64,000 nt of DNA from Noviherbaspirillum sedimenti. Lineage in GTDB: Bacteria; Pseudomonadota; Gammaproteobacteria; Burkholderiales; Burkholderiaceae_D. Where the stretch lies: positions 434,001 to 498,000 of the forward strand of contig NZ_QYUQ01000002.1 in the NCBI RefSeq assembly GCF_003590835.1, in the 5' to 3' direction. Positions 1 to 10,170 of the stretch are shown in pieces. Each line of letters starts with the position of its first letter. Position 1 is the first letter of the stretch. The position numbers and the translations under genes were made by a program. The notes under the pieces were generated by a model, which saw only the letters and a list, made by a program, of their open reading frames with translations, was not told the DNA's origin and did no database searches.

Positions 1-323
1 TTGCATGAATATCCCCTGTTGTTTATTGGCAACCAAGTCGTGCAAGGTGCCTGATTTATTTGCATGATTGGCAAGAAGATCGCGCAATGAAAGCACTTTA
101 CTTGGCTGGCGTTCTCTACCTGCACTTTCAGCGGTCGGGCGAATGAGCTCGACATTCAGAACGGCGATGCCAAATAATATGCCTCCAATAGAAAAATTAT
201 TGCAGCGAAACCGTTTATTTTTCTCGCAGCTAATCTTCCATCAATCTCATAAAGTATATGTCTTTTCAACGCTGGAAACAGTAGTTAAATGGCAGCGCGC
301 AGCGGTTAACTTTAAGGATTGAA
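1..323. other. Left-edge region, no supported gene
   Basis: No gene can be supported downstream of argH here. On the minus strand one frame stays open from about position 245 to the left edge. It reads with a plausible hydrophobic stretch (GGILFGIAVLNV) and then a polar tail ending ...KQQGIFMQ at the edge. It has no ATG in view, only possible GTG or TTG starts, so it could be the 5' part of a gene lying mainly outside the window. A plus-strand 84-codon frame at 68-322 has low-complexity content and no recognisable domain; I regard it as chance. Confidence 0.35.
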
Positions 324-1718
324 TCAGCTGAGCTGAGCGCGCAGGCGGGCAATGGCCGCGCGGACCTGCTCAGGTGCGGTACCGCCGACATGATTGCGCG
401 CTGCAACAGAGCCTTCCAGCGTCAGCACGGCATAGACATCGGCTTCGACCAGGTCCGAGAACGTGCGCAAGTCTTCCAGCGGCAGGTCGGCGAGATCGCA
501 GCCGCGGTCGTCGCAACTGCGCACGGCGCGCGCCACGGCTTCATGGGCATCGCGGAACGGCAGGCCTTTCTTGACCAGGTAGTCGGCCAGGTCGGTGGCC
601 GTGGCATAGCCCTGCAGCGCGGCGGCGCGCATGGCGTCCGGCTTGACGGTAATGCCGCGCGCCATGTCGGCGAAGATGCGCAAGGTGTCGGTCACGGTGT
701 CGACGGTGTCGAACAAGGGTTCCTTGTCTTCCTGGTTATCCTTGTTGTAGGCCAGCGGCTGGCCTTTCATGAGGGTGAGCAGGGCGATCAGGTGACCGTT
801 GACGCGGCCGGTTTTGCCGCGCGCCAGTTCCGGCACGTCCGGATTCTTCTTTTGCGGCATGATCGAGGAGCCCGTGCAGAAGCGGTCGGCGATGTCGATG
901 AAGCCGACGCGCGGGCTCATCCAGATCACCAGTTCTTCGGACATGCGCGAGATATGGGTCATGACGAGGGCCGCGGCGGCGCAGAATTCAATGGCGAAGT
1001 CGCGGTCGGAGACGGCGTCCAGGGAATTGTGGCAGACGTCCTCGAAACCCAGGGTCTGCGCCACGCGGGCGCGGTCGATCGGGAAGGTGGTGCCGGCCAG
1101 AGCGGCGGCGCCCAGCGGCAGGCGGTTGACGCGGCGGCGGCAGTCGGCCATGCGCTCGGCGTCACGGCCGAACATTTCGACATAGGCCAGCATGTGGTGG
1201 CCGAAGGTCACGGGCTGCGCCACCTGCATGTGGGTGAAACCCGGCAGGATGGTGTCGGCATGTTGCTCGGCGAGATCGACCAGGGCCGTCTGCAGACCGC
1301 GCAGCAGGGCGACGATGTCATCGATGGCGGCGCGTATGTACAGTCGGATGTCCGTGGCTACCTGGTCGTTGCGCGAGCGCCCGGTGTGCAGGCGCTTGCC
1401 GGCGTCGCCGACCAGTTCGGTCAGGCGTTTTTCGATATTCAGGTGGACGTCTTCCAGGTCGAGCAGCCATTCGAAACTGCCGGCGGCGATTTCCGACGCG
1501 ATCTGCGTCATGCCGCGGCGGATGTCTTCCAGATCCTGGGCCGTGATGATGCCCTGGTGCGCCAGCATCTCGGCATGCGCCAGCGAACCCTGAATGTCGA
1601 ATGGCGCCAGGCGCTTGTCGAAAAATACCGAAGCAGTGTAACGTTTGACCAGGTCGGAGACGGGTTCGGAAAAGCGGGCCGACCAGGCTTCGCCTTTTTT
1701 CGAGAGTTGAGCTGTCAT
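324..1718 (-). CDS. argH: Argininosuccinate lyase
   Basis: Last step of arginine biosynthesis: cytosolic cleavage of argininosuccinate to arginine and fumarate. The 464-aa protein starts [12 protein letters not shown] and shows the fumarase/aspartase superfamily signature [12 protein letters not shown] at about residues 283-294, plus the HTGRSRNDQ substrate-binding segment near residue 112. Length fits the family (about 460 aa). The frame stays open well upstream, but homology begins at the ATG at 1718, so that start is chosen. It is divergent from the algZ-like kinase, with a 127-nt shared upstream region. The argH-algZ-algR-hemC order is the same as in Pseudomonas aeruginosa, as known from that genome. 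Confidence 0.97.
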   Translation of the reverse strand: MTAQLSKKGEAWSARFSEPVSDLVKRYTASVFFDKRLAPFDIQGSLAHAEMLAHQGIITAQDLEDIRRGMTQIASEIAAGSFEWLLDLEDVHLNIEKRLTELVGDAGKRLHTGRSRNDQVATDIRLYIRAAIDDIVALLRGLQTALVDLAEQHADTILPGFTHMQVAQPVTFGHHMLAYVEMFGRDAERMADCRRRVNRLPLGAAALAGTTFPIDRARVAQTLGFEDVCHNSLDAVSDRDFAIEFCAAAALVMTHISRMSEELVIWMSPRVGFIDIADRFCTGSSIMPQKKNPDVPELARGKTGRVNGHLIALLTLMKGQPLAYNKDNQEDKEPLFDTVDTVTDTLRIFADMARGITVKPDAMRAAALQGYATATDLADYLVKKGLPFRDAHEAVARAVRSCDDRGCDLADLPLEDLRTFSDLVEADVYAVLTLEGSVAARNHVGGTAPEQVRAAIARLRAQLS

Positions 1719-1845
1719 GATTGCGGTGGTGTTTTTACCCGGATGCGCAGCATAATGGCGCAGCTGCCGGATTTTTGAGGAATCCATCATTATAAAACAA
1801 GCGCGCCGATTCCCGCGTTGCGCGACACGACGACCCACCAAATTC

Positions 1846-2895
1846 ATGCCAGCCACCAGCGCCGCCTCTCCGCCGATCGAAATCGTGATCCCCGATTGCT
1901 GCAATATCGGTGTGGTTTTTCGCGCGCTGGTGGCGGTCAATGCCGCCTTTTTGGCCGGCATCCTGCTGCAGACCAGCGGTTGGCAGGCGGGTCTGTCCAA
2001 ATTCATCGAAACCTCCACCCTGATCGAGCTGGCCAGCCTGTTGTCGCTGATGGCCCTGTGCGGCGTGCGCAAGCTGATTCGCAGCATGCCGCTGTGGCTG
2101 CAGCGCGCCTTGTGCGCCCTGGTGCCGGCAGCCATCGCCAGCCTGCTGATCCGCCTGCTGTCGACCAGCGTTCTGTTCCTCGATGCCCTGGACGGCCTGC
2201 ATCCGGCCGAGGCCGCGCTGGCCGCCGCCCTGATCGGCATCGCACTGCAGCATTATTTCGAATTGCGCACCCGCGCGTTTTCTCCGGCGCTGGCGGAGGC
2301 GCGGCTGCAGGCGCTGCAGGCACGCATCCGTCCGCATTTCCTGTTCAATAGCCTGAATGCGGTGCTGTCGCTGATCCGCACCGAACCGCTGCGCGCCGAA
2401 ACCACCCTGGAAGACCTGGCTGAACTGTTCCGCGTGCTGATGCGCGACGCCCGCGACATGACCACGCTGGAACAGGAAATCCGCCTGTGCCGGCAATATC
2501 TGTCCATCGAGAAGGTGCGCCTGGGCGAGCGCCTGCATGTGAAATGGAATCCGGTCGATATCAGCAAGGAAGTCTTGCAGCGGGCGCAGATCCCGGCGCT
2601 GCTGTTGCAGCCCTTGCTGGAAAACGCCGTGCATTACGGCGTCGAGCCGGCCAGCGATGCGGCGCTGATCCAGATCGACATCCGCCGCCAGATCGACCGG
2701 ATTGAAATCGCGATTGTCAATCCGTATCATGGCGACGCCGCCGCCCCGTGCGGCAATCAGATGGCGCTGACCAATATTCGCCAGCGTCTGGCTTTGCTGT
2801 ACGATGTCGAAGCCCAGTTGAGCACCTCGGTCGAGCGCGGATTGTTCGAGGTCAGGCTGCGCTTCCCCTATGTGAAAACCAGAAAGGATCGCTGA
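1846..2895 (+). CDS. algZ: AlgZ/FimS-type sensor histidine kinase (LytS family)
   Basis: Membrane sensor kinase of the His_kinase/LytS class, 349 aa. Hydrophobic segments lie at roughly residues 22-42, 58-72, 84-108 and 119-135, giving a four-helix membrane sensor with no large periplasmic domain. The phospho-acceptor motif [14 protein letters not shown] places the histidine at residue 164. An N-box ([17 protein letters not shown]) and a G-box-like segment ([10 protein letters not shown]) form the ATP-binding domain. Its stop overlaps the start of the response regulator by one base (TGATG), so the two are co-translated. In Pseudomonas the AlgZ/AlgR pair controls alginate and twitching genes; the signal and targets here are unknown. 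Confidence 0.88.
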   Translation: MPATSAASPPIEIVIPDCCNIGVVFRALVAVNAAFLAGILLQTSGWQAGLSKFIETSTLIELASLLSLMALCGVRKLIRSMPLWLQRALCALVPAAIASLLIRLLSTSVLFLDALDGLHPAEAALAAALIGIALQHYFELRTRAFSPALAEARLQALQARIRPHFLFNSLNAVLSLIRTEPLRAETTLEDLAELFRVLMRDARDMTTLEQEIRLCRQYLSIEKVRLGERLHVKWNPVDISKEVLQRAQIPALLLQPLLENAVHYGVEPASDAALIQIDIRRQIDRIEIAIVNPYHGDAAAPCGNQMALTNIRQRLALLYDVEAQLSTSVERGLFEVRLRFPYVKTRKDR

Positions 2896-3713
2896 TGGTG
2901 CCGCGTCTGCTGATCGTCGACGATGAAGCGCCGGCGCGCGCGCGCCTGGCCATGCTGCTGTCCGATATCGCCGCTGAATGCCCGCACCAGCTGGTGGGCG
3001 AGGCCGCCCATGCCCAGGCGGCACTGGATTCGCTTGCCGCAACCCGGCCGGACATTGTGTTGCTCGACGTGCAAATGCCAGGCATGAATGGCATTGAGCT
3101 GGCACGCCACCTGGCCGCAGCCGAGGCGCCACCGGCCATCATTTTCGTCAGCGCATTCGACGAATTCGCCCTCAAGGCATTCGAGGTGCACGCGCTCGAT
3201 TATCTGTTGAAGCCGGTACGCGCGGCCCGCCTGGCGCAGGCGATCCAGCGCGCGGCAACGCTGGTGGCGGTGCCGGCGCAAAAGCAGGCGCTGGCGGCGG
3301 CTTCCGCCAGCCTGCGCCAGCAGCGACGGAATTTTTCGGTACAGGAGCGCGGTCGCCTGTTACTGGTGCCGGTCACTGACGTGCTTTATCTGAAAGCCGA
3401 GGCGAAATATGTCACCCTGCGTACCGCCTGCCGCAATTTTTTGATCGAGGAATCCCTGAATTCGATCGAGGAAGAGCTGGGGGAATTGTTCATGCGGGTG
3501 CATCGCAACGCGCTGGTGGCGCGCAATGCCGTGCTCGGCGTCGAACGGGCACCGATGGGAATGGACGCGGATGGCGGCGAAGAAAAGAGCGAGCGGGGCG
3601 AGCGTGCCGACAAGGTGCAGGAGTCCTGGCAAGTGATCGTGCGCGGGCTGGATGAGCGCTTGCCGGTCTCGCGCCGGCAATGGCCGCAGGTCAAGGCGCT
3701 GGTGCGCAGCTAG
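2895..3713 (+). CDS. algR: AlgR-type LytTR response regulator
   Basis: DNA-binding response regulator of 272 aa. The N-terminal receiver domain (residues 1-120) has the acidic pair at D9/D10, phospho-acceptor D58 in LLDVQMPG, and the signalling lysine in LLKPVRAARL. The C-terminal LytTR domain runs from about residue 145 to the end (LLVPVTDVLYLKAEAKYVTL ... LFMRVHRNALV). It overlaps the kinase stop by one base. An odd feature is a charged, probably flexible insertion at about residues 219-244 (MDADGGEEKSERGERADK), between the LytTR strands ending VLGVER and starting WQVIVRGL, longer than I expect in AlgR orthologues. Confidence 0.9.
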   Translation: MVPRLLIVDDEAPARARLAMLLSDIAAECPHQLVGEAAHAQAALDSLAATRPDIVLLDVQMPGMNGIELARHLAAAEAPPAIIFVSAFDEFALKAFEVHALDYLLKPVRAARLAQAIQRAATLVAVPAQKQALAAASASLRQQRRNFSVQERGRLLLVPVTDVLYLKAEAKYVTLRTACRNFLIEESLNSIEEELGELFMRVHRNALVARNAVLGVERAPMGMDADGGEEKSERGERADKVQESWQVIVRGLDERLPVSRRQWPQVKALVRS

Positions 3714-3782
3714 GCAAGGCCGGGCGGTCCCGCCATCTTTCCGGGATGGCGCAATCCCGAAGTTCCGGAGTCCCGAAGTTCT

Positions 3783-4202
3783 TTACGACATCCTGCCCAT
3801 GAAGCTGCGCGCCATCGCCAGTTCGGCCAGCGCTTCTTCCTCGCGCTGTCTGCGCTCGCGTTCCGCCGCGTCCAGTTTTGGCGGTTCCGGCGCCTTCGGT
3901 GCCGGTTGCGGCGCTGCGGCGACAGCCGTGGCAGCGGCGGTTGAGGCCGGCGCGGGCGCTGGTGCTGCCGCTGGTGCTGCCGCTTTCGGCGCGGCGCTGC
4001 CGCTTGCCTCGACCATGCCTTGCTCAACCAGTGCAGCCAACAGCGCATCCATGTCGTCGCCTTTCAGCATGCCGAAAAGCTCGTCGCGACTGCGCTTGCC
4101 GTCGATGAAAATCAGCAGCTGGCGCATGCGCTGCGAGAGGCCGCCGGCGCGGGTCTTGATTTCTTCCTGCCCTTTGAGGGTCTTGGAATATACCTGGTTC
4201 AT
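3783..4202 (-). CDS. Ala/Pro-rich protein of unknown function
   Basis: 139-aa cytoplasmic protein without signal peptide or membrane segment. Residues 1-65 form a compact predicted fold (MNQVYSKTLKGQEEIKTRAG then LSQRMRQLLIFIDGKRSRDEL), reminiscent of small winged-helix-like domains in signalling proteins of Burkholderiales. A long Ala/Pro linker follows (about 70-105), then a charged helix (AERERRQREEEALAELAMA). The start at 4202 is preceded by a GGAGA sequence. It lies convergent to algR and downstream of ppc. I know similar conserved hypotheticals in this order but cannot assign a function. Confidence 0.75.
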   Translation of the reverse strand: MNQVYSKTLKGQEEIKTRAGGLSQRMRQLLIFIDGKRSRDELFGMLKGDDMDALLAALVEQGMVEASGSAAPKAAAPAAAPAPAPASTAAATAVAAAPQPAPKAPEPPKLDAAERERRQREEEALAELAMARSFMGRMS

Positions 4203-4326
4203 GGTCTCCTCCATCATTTGATGACGGTATTGGTACGCCCATGCCCGCTGCTTGCCGCTGTCCGGAGCGTTATTGGCTGGATGTGTCCGGACCAGCCAGG
4301 GCTGGGTTGTCTCCGCGGTGATGGCC

Positions 4327-7185
4327 TCAGCCGGTATTGCGCAAGCCGGCGGCCACCCCATTGATTGACAAATGTATGCCGCGATGTACTCGCGCGTCAA
4401 TCTTTTCTTGCTCTTTTGCAACAGCGCGATGCCGTTTGATCAGTTCGACCTGCAAGTGATTCAAGGGGTCGAGATAGGCAAAGCGGTTCTTGATCGACCT
4501 GGCCAGCAGCGGATTGCCGGCCAGGCGCTCCGTTTCGCCGGTGATTCTGGCAAGGCAGGATACGGTCCGTTCGTGCTCGTCGAGGATGCGCTGGAATACC
4601 GCCTTGCGCAGCTTTTTATCGGCGACCAGGCCGGCATAGCGCGAGGCCACCGCCAGGTCGGTTTTTGACAACACCATGTCCATATTGGACAACAGGGTGG
4701 CGAAGAACGGCCATTGCCGCAGCATCGCGCGCAGGGTGGCAAGGCGCGCCGATGCGGCGCCGGGGCCGTCCTCCAGCCAGGATGCCACGGCGCTGCCGAA
4801 GCCGTACCAGCCGGGCAGCAGCAGGCGGCACTGGCCCCACGAAAAGCCCCAGGGGATCGCCCGCAAATCCTCGATCCTGCGGCTGGCTTTACGCGAGGCC
4901 GGGCGCGAACCCAGGTTGAGCTCGGCGATTTCGGCAATCGGCGTGGCGGCGAAAAAATAGTCGGTGAAGCCGGGTGTCTCGTACACCAGCGCGCGATAGG
5001 CGCGATAAGCGCGTTCCGACAGGTCTTCCATCACCGCTTCGAATTTGCCGAGTTGCGCGGCCTGTTTCGGCGCGACCGCGTGCGGCAGCAGGCTGGCTTC
5101 CAGGGTGGCGGCAGCCAGCAGTTCGAGGTTGCGCCGGCCGATTTCGGGGTTGGAGAACTTGGAAGCGATGATTTCGCCCTGCTCGGTCAGGCGGATCTGG
5201 CCATTGACGGTGCCCGCCGGCTGCGCCAGGATCGCCTCGTAACTGGGGCCGCCGCCGCGCCCGACCGTGCCGCCGCGGCCATGGAACAGGCGCAGCTTGA
5301 CGCCGCGGTCGGCGAACAGGGCCAGCAGCTGGGTCTCGGCCTTGTACAGCTCCCAGTTGGAGGTCAGGAAGCCGCCATCCTTGTTGGAATCCGAATAACC
5401 CAGCATGACTTCCTGCAGCGCGCCCTGGTGCGTCACCTGGCGGCGCACCAGCGGCAAGGCCAGCCATTCGTCCATGATGGCAGCGGCATTGCGCAGGTCC
5501 GGGATGGTTTCGAACAGCGGGATGACCATCAGTTCGACGTTGTCGCCATCGGCCTGGCGCAGGCCGCATTCCTTCTGCAGCAGCATCACTTCCAGCAGGT
5601 CGGAAACGGTTTCCGTGTGCGAGATGATGTAGTTGCGGATCGCCCGCGCGCCGTAGCGGCGGCGAATTTCGCGCGCTGCGCGCAGGATTTCAAGCTCGGA
5701 TGCGGTTTCGTCGGAGTAGGCCAGGTAGGGCGAATACAGCAGGCGCGGCTGCGCCAGTTCGGCCAGCAGCAGCCGCCTTTTTCCGGCTTCGTCAAGCGCG
5801 GCATAGTCGTGGTTGACGCCGGCCCGGGCGAACAGTTCGGCCAGCGTTTGCTCATGCACGTCGGAACTCTGGCGCATGTCCAGCGTGGCAAGGTGGAAGC
5901 CAAAGATTTCCGCCGCGCGCCGGATGGCGGCCAGGCGCGGCTTGACCAGCACGGCGCTGTGGTGCGATTGCAGCGAGTCGATCAGCACCTGCAGCGCGGC
6001 GCCAAATTCCGCGGCTGACGCGTATGGCGCAGCCGGCGCGACTTCCTGGCGCAGCACGGCGCCGGCCCCGAGCTGGCGGGCGGTGGCGGCCAGGCGCGCG
6101 TAGATGCCGACCAGGGCGCGCCGGTACGGCTCGTCCTTGCGATGCGGTGAGGTGTCAGGCGAGGCGTCGGCCAGCGTTTGCAATGCCGGGCTGATATCGA
6201 CCAGCAGGGTGGAAATCGACAGTTCCGCGCCCAGCGCATGGCATTCTTCCAGGTAGAAGTCGAGGATCGCGGTCGATTGTCGTTCCAGCGCATGACGCAT
6301 GGTGCCGGCATTGACGTTGGGGTTGCCGTCACGGTCGCCGCCGATCCAGCTGCCCATTTGCATGAACGGCGGCAGCGTGGCGTCGGCGCGGCCTGGCGGC
6401 GGGAAGCGGCTGGCCAGCGCGTCTTCCAGGTCCTGGTACAGGCCGGGCAATTCATGCAGGAAGGTGATGCGGTAATACGACAGGGCATTCTCGATTTCGT
6501 CGGCCACCGTCAGCTTGTCATAGCGCAGCATGCGGGTTTGCCACAATGTGGCGACCTTGGCGCGCAACAGTTCGGTGTTGGTCGCCAGCTCGCGCGGCGT
6601 CAGCTGGCGGTCGCGCTCGGCCAGCAGGGCGGCGATGGCGTGTTCGGCGTCGAGGATGCTCTTGCGCTGCACTTCGGTCGGATGCGCAGTCAACACCGGG
6701 CTGATCAGGGCCTCGCCAAGGAAATCGCGCACGGCGTCGCCGCTGACGCCAGCTGCCTGCAGGCGTTCCAGAGCCAGGGCGATGCTGCCAGGCTGCGGCG
6801 CCGAGCCGGTCAGCAGGTGGGCACGGCGACGGCGGATGTGGTGCTGGTCCTCGGCAATGTTGGCCAAGTGCGAAAAATAGGAAAACGCCCTGACTACCGA
6901 GATGGTCTGCTCGCCCGTGAGTTTTTTCAGCATGCGGTCGAGGTCGGCGCCGGCCTGGGCATCGGATTCGCGACGAAAGCGCACCGCTGTCTGGCGAATG
7001 GTTTCCACCACCGCGAATACCGTCTCGCCTTCCTGTTCGCGCAAGACATCGCCCAGCAGGCGACCGAGCAGGCGGATGTCTTCCCGCAGTGGCGCATCCT
7101 TGTCGGTAGCGGTTTTGATGGCGGCTTTGGCGGAGCGGGCGGCAGCGGTCGATGGTTTGGTCATGGATTTGTTGGCAATTGGCAT
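4327..7185 (-). CDS. ppc: Phosphoenolpyruvate carboxylase
   Basis: Anaplerotic enzyme converting PEP and bicarbonate to oxaloacetate. The 952-aa length is slightly above the 880-930 typical of bacteria, because of an Ala/Lys/Thr-rich N-terminal extension of about 30 residues. The catalytic histidine signature [12 protein letters not shown] is visible (H168), as are the Gly/Arg-rich loop [14 protein letters not shown] (from about 634) and [10 protein letters not shown]. The C-terminus ends in NTG, with the expected terminal Gly. A second in-frame ATG at 7164 ([10 protein letters not shown]) is an equally possible start; neither has a strong ribosome-binding site. It is divergent from hemC across 106 nt. 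Confidence 0.97.
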   Translation of the reverse strand: MPIANKSMTKPSTAAARSAKAAIKTATDKDAPLREDIRLLGRLLGDVLREQEGETVFAVVETIRQTAVRFRRESDAQAGADLDRMLKKLTGEQTISVVRAFSYFSHLANIAEDQHHIRRRRAHLLTGSAPQPGSIALALERLQAAGVSGDAVRDFLGEALISPVLTAHPTEVQRKSILDAEHAIAALLAERDRQLTPRELATNTELLRAKVATLWQTRMLRYDKLTVADEIENALSYYRITFLHELPGLYQDLEDALASRFPPPGRADATLPPFMQMGSWIGGDRDGNPNVNAGTMRHALERQSTAILDFYLEECHALGAELSISTLLVDISPALQTLADASPDTSPHRKDEPYRRALVGIYARLAATARQLGAGAVLRQEVAPAAPYASAAEFGAALQVLIDSLQSHHSAVLVKPRLAAIRRAAEIFGFHLATLDMRQSSDVHEQTLAELFARAGVNHDYAALDEAGKRRLLLAELAQPRLLYSPYLAYSDETASELEILRAAREIRRRYGARAIRNYIISHTETVSDLLEVMLLQKECGLRQADGDNVELMVIPLFETIPDLRNAAAIMDEWLALPLVRRQVTHQGALQEVMLGYSDSNKDGGFLTSNWELYKAETQLLALFADRGVKLRLFHGRGGTVGRGGGPSYEAILAQPAGTVNGQIRLTEQGEIIASKFSNPEIGRRNLELLAAATLEASLLPHAVAPKQAAQLGKFEAVMEDLSERAYRAYRALVYETPGFTDYFFAATPIAEIAELNLGSRPASRKASRRIEDLRAIPWGFSWGQCRLLLPGWYGFGSAVASWLEDGPGAASARLATLRAMLRQWPFFATLLSNMDMVLSKTDLAVASRYAGLVADKKLRKAVFQRILDEHERTVSCLARITGETERLAGNPLLARSIKNRFAYLDPLNHLQVELIKRHRAVAKEQEKIDARVHRGIHLSINGVAAGLRNTG

Positions 7186-7291
7186 TTCTGACGGAACAGG
7201 CGCGGCTTGTGACCGGGCCCAGTAATGGTGCGCATGATAAAATTTACGGCGAAATTCAAGCTGTCCGACCTTATTTCTGAAAGTCCTTGTT

Positions 7292-8236
7292 TTGAAAGCT
7301 CATGTTCCCTCCAGGTTGGTAATTGCGTCACGGGAAAGCCGGCTGGCCATGTGGCAAGCCGAACACGTGCGCGCAGCCTTGTCTGCATTATATCCAGAGT
7401 GCACGATTGAAATTCTCGGCATGACCACGCGTGGCGACCAAATCCTCGACCGCACCTTGTCCAAGGTTGGCGGCAAGGGCCTGTTCGTCAAGGAACTGGA
7501 AGTGGCAATGGCCGAGGGGCGCGCCGACCTGGCGGTGCACTCGCTCAAGGACGTGCCGATGGATTTGCCGGCCGGGTTCGAACTGGCCGCCGTGCTGGAG
7601 CGCGAAGACCCGCGCGACGCCTTTGTCTCGAACGATTACGCCGCGCTGGAAGCATTGCCTGCCGGTGCCGTGGTAGGCACCAGCAGCCTGCGCCGCCAGG
7701 CCCTGATCGCGGCGCGCTATCCGCAACTGGTGATCCGCCCCTTGCGCGGCAATCTCGATACGCGCCTGGGCAAGCTTGACCGTGGCGAATATGCCGCCAT
7801 CATCCTGGCGGCCGCCGGTCTGAAGCGTCTCGGGCTGCCCGAGCGCATCCGCGCCCTGATCGCGCCGGAATACAGCCTGCCGGCGCCGGGGCAGGGCGCC
7901 ATGGCAATCGAGATTCCTGCCGGCCGCCCGGAGCTGCAAGCCTTGCTGGCACCGCTGAATCACCTGGCTACCGCACAGGCGGTGACCGCCGAGCGCACGG
8001 TCTCGAAGACCTTTGGTGGCAGTTGCCAGATTCCGCTGGCGGCCTTCGCCACGGTCGAGGCCGGCAGCATGCATTTGCGGGCGATGGTGGCTACGCCCGA
8101 TGGCGCGCGCATCGCCACCGCCGAGGCCAGCGGCCGCGCCGATGCACCGCAAGCCTTGGGGCGGCAGGTGGCAGAAGCGCTGCAGGCGCAGGACGCCGCG
8201 GCGATCCTGGCGGTTTGCGCCAGCGACCCGGCCTGA
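7292..8236 (+). CDS. hemC: Hydroxymethylbilane synthase (porphobilinogen deaminase)
   Basis: Polymerises four porphobilinogens into hydroxymethylbilane in tetrapyrrole synthesis. It is 314 aa, the expected length. The N-terminal motif [20 protein letters not shown] and the dipyrromethane cofactor cysteine C245 in [13 protein letters not shown] are present. The only start that includes the first beta strand is TTG at 7292, with a weak GAAAG eight bases upstream, so the rare start codon is probably real and may hold down translation. It is the first gene of hemC-hemD-hemX-hemY; hemD starts on the base after the hemC stop. Confidence 0.95.
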   Translation: MKAHVPSRLVIASRESRLAMWQAEHVRAALSALYPECTIEILGMTTRGDQILDRTLSKVGGKGLFVKELEVAMAEGRADLAVHSLKDVPMDLPAGFELAAVLEREDPRDAFVSNDYAALEALPAGAVVGTSSLRRQALIAARYPQLVIRPLRGNLDTRLGKLDRGEYAAIILAAAGLKRLGLPERIRALIAPEYSLPAPGQGAMAIEIPAGRPELQALLAPLNHLATAQAVTAERTVSKTFGGSCQIPLAAFATVEAGSMHLRAMVATPDGARIATAEASGRADAPQALGRQVAEALQAQDAAAILAVCASDPA

Positions 8237-9010
8237 ATGGGCAGAATGGCCAGGCCGGTCGTCATCACCCGTCCGCAGGCCCAGGCTGGCGCGCTGGCCA
8301 GCCGGGTTGCCGCGCTTGGCCGCGAGGCGCTGCTGTTTCCACTGCTGGAAATTCACCCTTTGGCCGATGTGGCGCCCTTGCGCGCCGTCCTGGAGCAACT
8401 CGAACGCTATGCGCTGGTGGCGTTCGTCAGCCCGAATGCGATCGACGCGGCGTTTGCCCTGCGGGCGCAGTGGCCTGCCGGACTGGCGCTGGCGGTGGTC
8501 GGCGAGGGCAGCCGCCTGGCGCTGGCCTGCCATGGTGTCAATGACGGCAACGCGACCATCCTGCGTCCCGCCGACAGTTGCCGCAGCGATTCGCAGGGCT
8601 TGCTGGAAGCACTGGACAAGTCTGCACTGCGGGGCCGTGAAGTATTGATCATTCGCGGCGACAGCGGGCGCGAACTGCTGGCTGACGAATTGCGCGCGGC
8701 CGGCGCCAATGTCACTGCTGTTGCGGCCTACCGGCGCTGCGCCCCGGCCCTCGATGCGCGGCAACGGGCGCAACTGGCGCGGCTGATTGACACGCCGGGC
8801 GACTGGATCGTCACCAGTTCCGAGGCGCTGCGCAATCTGGTGGAAATGGTCGGGCAGGTCGGCGGGGGCAATGCCGTCGCAAAAATGCAACAGCAACACT
8901 TCTTGCTGCCCCATGTCCGTATTGCGGAAACCGCGCAGATGCTGGGTTTTCTGAATATTACACAAACCGCATCAGGCGACGAAGGTCTGCTTGCCGCGTT
9001 ACAATCCTGA
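8237..9010 (+). CDS. hemD: Uroporphyrinogen-III synthase
   Basis: Cyclises hydroxymethylbilane with ring-D inversion to uroporphyrinogen III. The 257-aa protein shows the family start PVVITRPQAQAGALASRV, the mid-protein VAFVSPNAIDAAF and WIVTSSEALRNLVEM segments, and the REVLIIRGDSGRELL strand-turn. It begins immediately after hemC with no gap, so translation is coupled. A second ATG nine bases downstream (MARPVV) could be the true start. The sequence family is very divergent; assignment rests on motifs plus operon position. Confidence 0.93.
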   Translation: MGRMARPVVITRPQAQAGALASRVAALGREALLFPLLEIHPLADVAPLRAVLEQLERYALVAFVSPNAIDAAFALRAQWPAGLALAVVGEGSRLALACHGVNDGNATILRPADSCRSDSQGLLEALDKSALRGREVLIIRGDSGRELLADELRAAGANVTAVAAYRRCAPALDARQRAQLARLIDTPGDWIVTSSEALRNLVEMVGQVGGGNAVAKMQQQHFLLPHVRIAETAQMLGFLNITQTASGDEGLLAALQS

Positions 9011-9012
9011 TC

Positions 9013-10170
9013 ATGAACGAATTGCCTCCATCTTCCGAATCGACGCCGGGTCCGCAGTCCGCGCCCGCCGCATCCCCTGCCGTATCCACGACGCCGGCCG
9101 CGCTGGCCAGCCGTGGCGGCAAGTTGTCTCAGCGCCTGCTGCCGCTGGCGCTGCTGGTGCTGGCTGTGCTGCTGGCGCTGCAATGGTGGAATACCCGCAA
9201 GGAGTTGCACAACCTGCGCAGCACCCTGGCGCTGCGGCTGCAAAGCGGCGAGACCTTGAACAGCGAAACCCGGCTGCTGGTCAAGGCAGCGCAGGAAAGC
9301 GGCAAGGAATTGCAAGCCAAGGTCAGCGTACTGGAAAACCGGCAGGCCGAGTCGCAAAACCAGCAACTCGCGCTCGAACAGTTGTACCAGGAGTTATCCA
9401 GGAATCGCGACGACTGGGCCTTGTCGGAAATCGAGCAAGTGCTGTCGACGGCCAGCCAGCAGCTGCAACTGGCCGGCAACGTGTCGGGCGCCCTGATTGC
9501 GCTGCAAAACGCCGACCGCCTGTTGTCGCGCTCGGACAAGCCGCAATTCATCACGATCCGGCGCGCGCTTGCGCACGACCAGGAAAAGCTCAAGTCCTTG
9601 CCGATCGTCGACACCACCGGCATGGCGCTGCGCCTGGATAGTGTCATCGGCCAGATCGACGCCTTGCCCTTGCTGTCGGATGAAAAGCCGGTGGTGCCGG
9701 CGACCCAGCCCAAGAATGCCCGCGTCAAACCGGCCCAGGCGCCCGCGACGTCTGCCGGTGCGGGCGCTGCCGCTGCCGGCGGCAGCGACTGGATGACCGT
9801 CGTGCGCAATAACTGGGATAGCTGGAGCAATGAAATTTGGCTGGAAATCAAGCAACTGGTGCAGGTACGCGAAGTCGCCACGCCGGAGGCGCTGTTGCTG
9901 TCGCCGACCCAAGCCTATTACGCCCGCGAAAATCTCAAGCTGCGCTTGCTGAGCGCGCGCCTGGCGCTGTTGTCGCGCAATGAATCGGCTTTCCGCAACG
10001 ACATCGTGGCCGCCCAGGACACCATCGTGCGGTATTTCGACACGCGCGCCAAGCAGACCCAGACTGCGCAGGCCCTGCTCAAGCAGGTACAGAACAACAA
10101 CCTGTCCATTGAAATGCCGACGCTGGCTGACAGCCTGAATGCCGTGCGTAATTACAAAGCTGCGCCATAA
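9013..10170 (+). CDS. hemX: HemX-domain membrane protein (annotated as uroporphyrinogen-III C-methyltransferase)
   Basis: 385-aa inner-membrane protein of the HemX family. A Pro/Ala/Ser-rich cytoplasmic N-terminus (1-37) is followed by one membrane helix (LLPLALLVLAVLLALQWW). After it comes a coiled-coil stretch (about 55-130: RKELHNLRSTLALRLQSGE, then ENRQAESQNQQLALEQLYQ) and a large helical periplasmic domain. It lacks the SAM-binding motifs of true methyltransferases, so the methyltransferase name carried by many database entries is doubtful. It lies between hemD and hemY and overlaps the hemY start by one base (TAATG). The precise role in haem synthesis is not settled. Confidence 0.9.
   Translation: MNELPPSSESTPGPQSAPAASPAVSTTPAALASRGGKLSQRLLPLALLVLAVLLALQWWNTRKELHNLRSTLALRLQSGETLNSETRLLVKAAQESGKELQAKVSVLENRQAESQNQQLALEQLYQELSRNRDDWALSEIEQVLSTASQQLQLAGNVSGALIALQNADRLLSRSDKPQFITIRRALAHDQEKLKSLPIVDTTGMALRLDSVIGQIDALPLLSDEKPVVPATQPKNARVKPAQAPATSAGAGAAAAGGSDWMTVVRNNWDSWSNEIWLEIKQLVQVREVATPEALLLSPTQAYYARENLKLRLLSARLALLSRNESAFRNDIVAAQDTIVRYFDTRAKQTQTAQALLKQVQNNNLSIEMPTLADSLNAVRNYKAAP

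Noticed and set aside
68..322. 84-codon plus-strand frame at the left edge
   Set aside because: No ribosome-binding site, no domain and ordinary composition for non-coding sequence.
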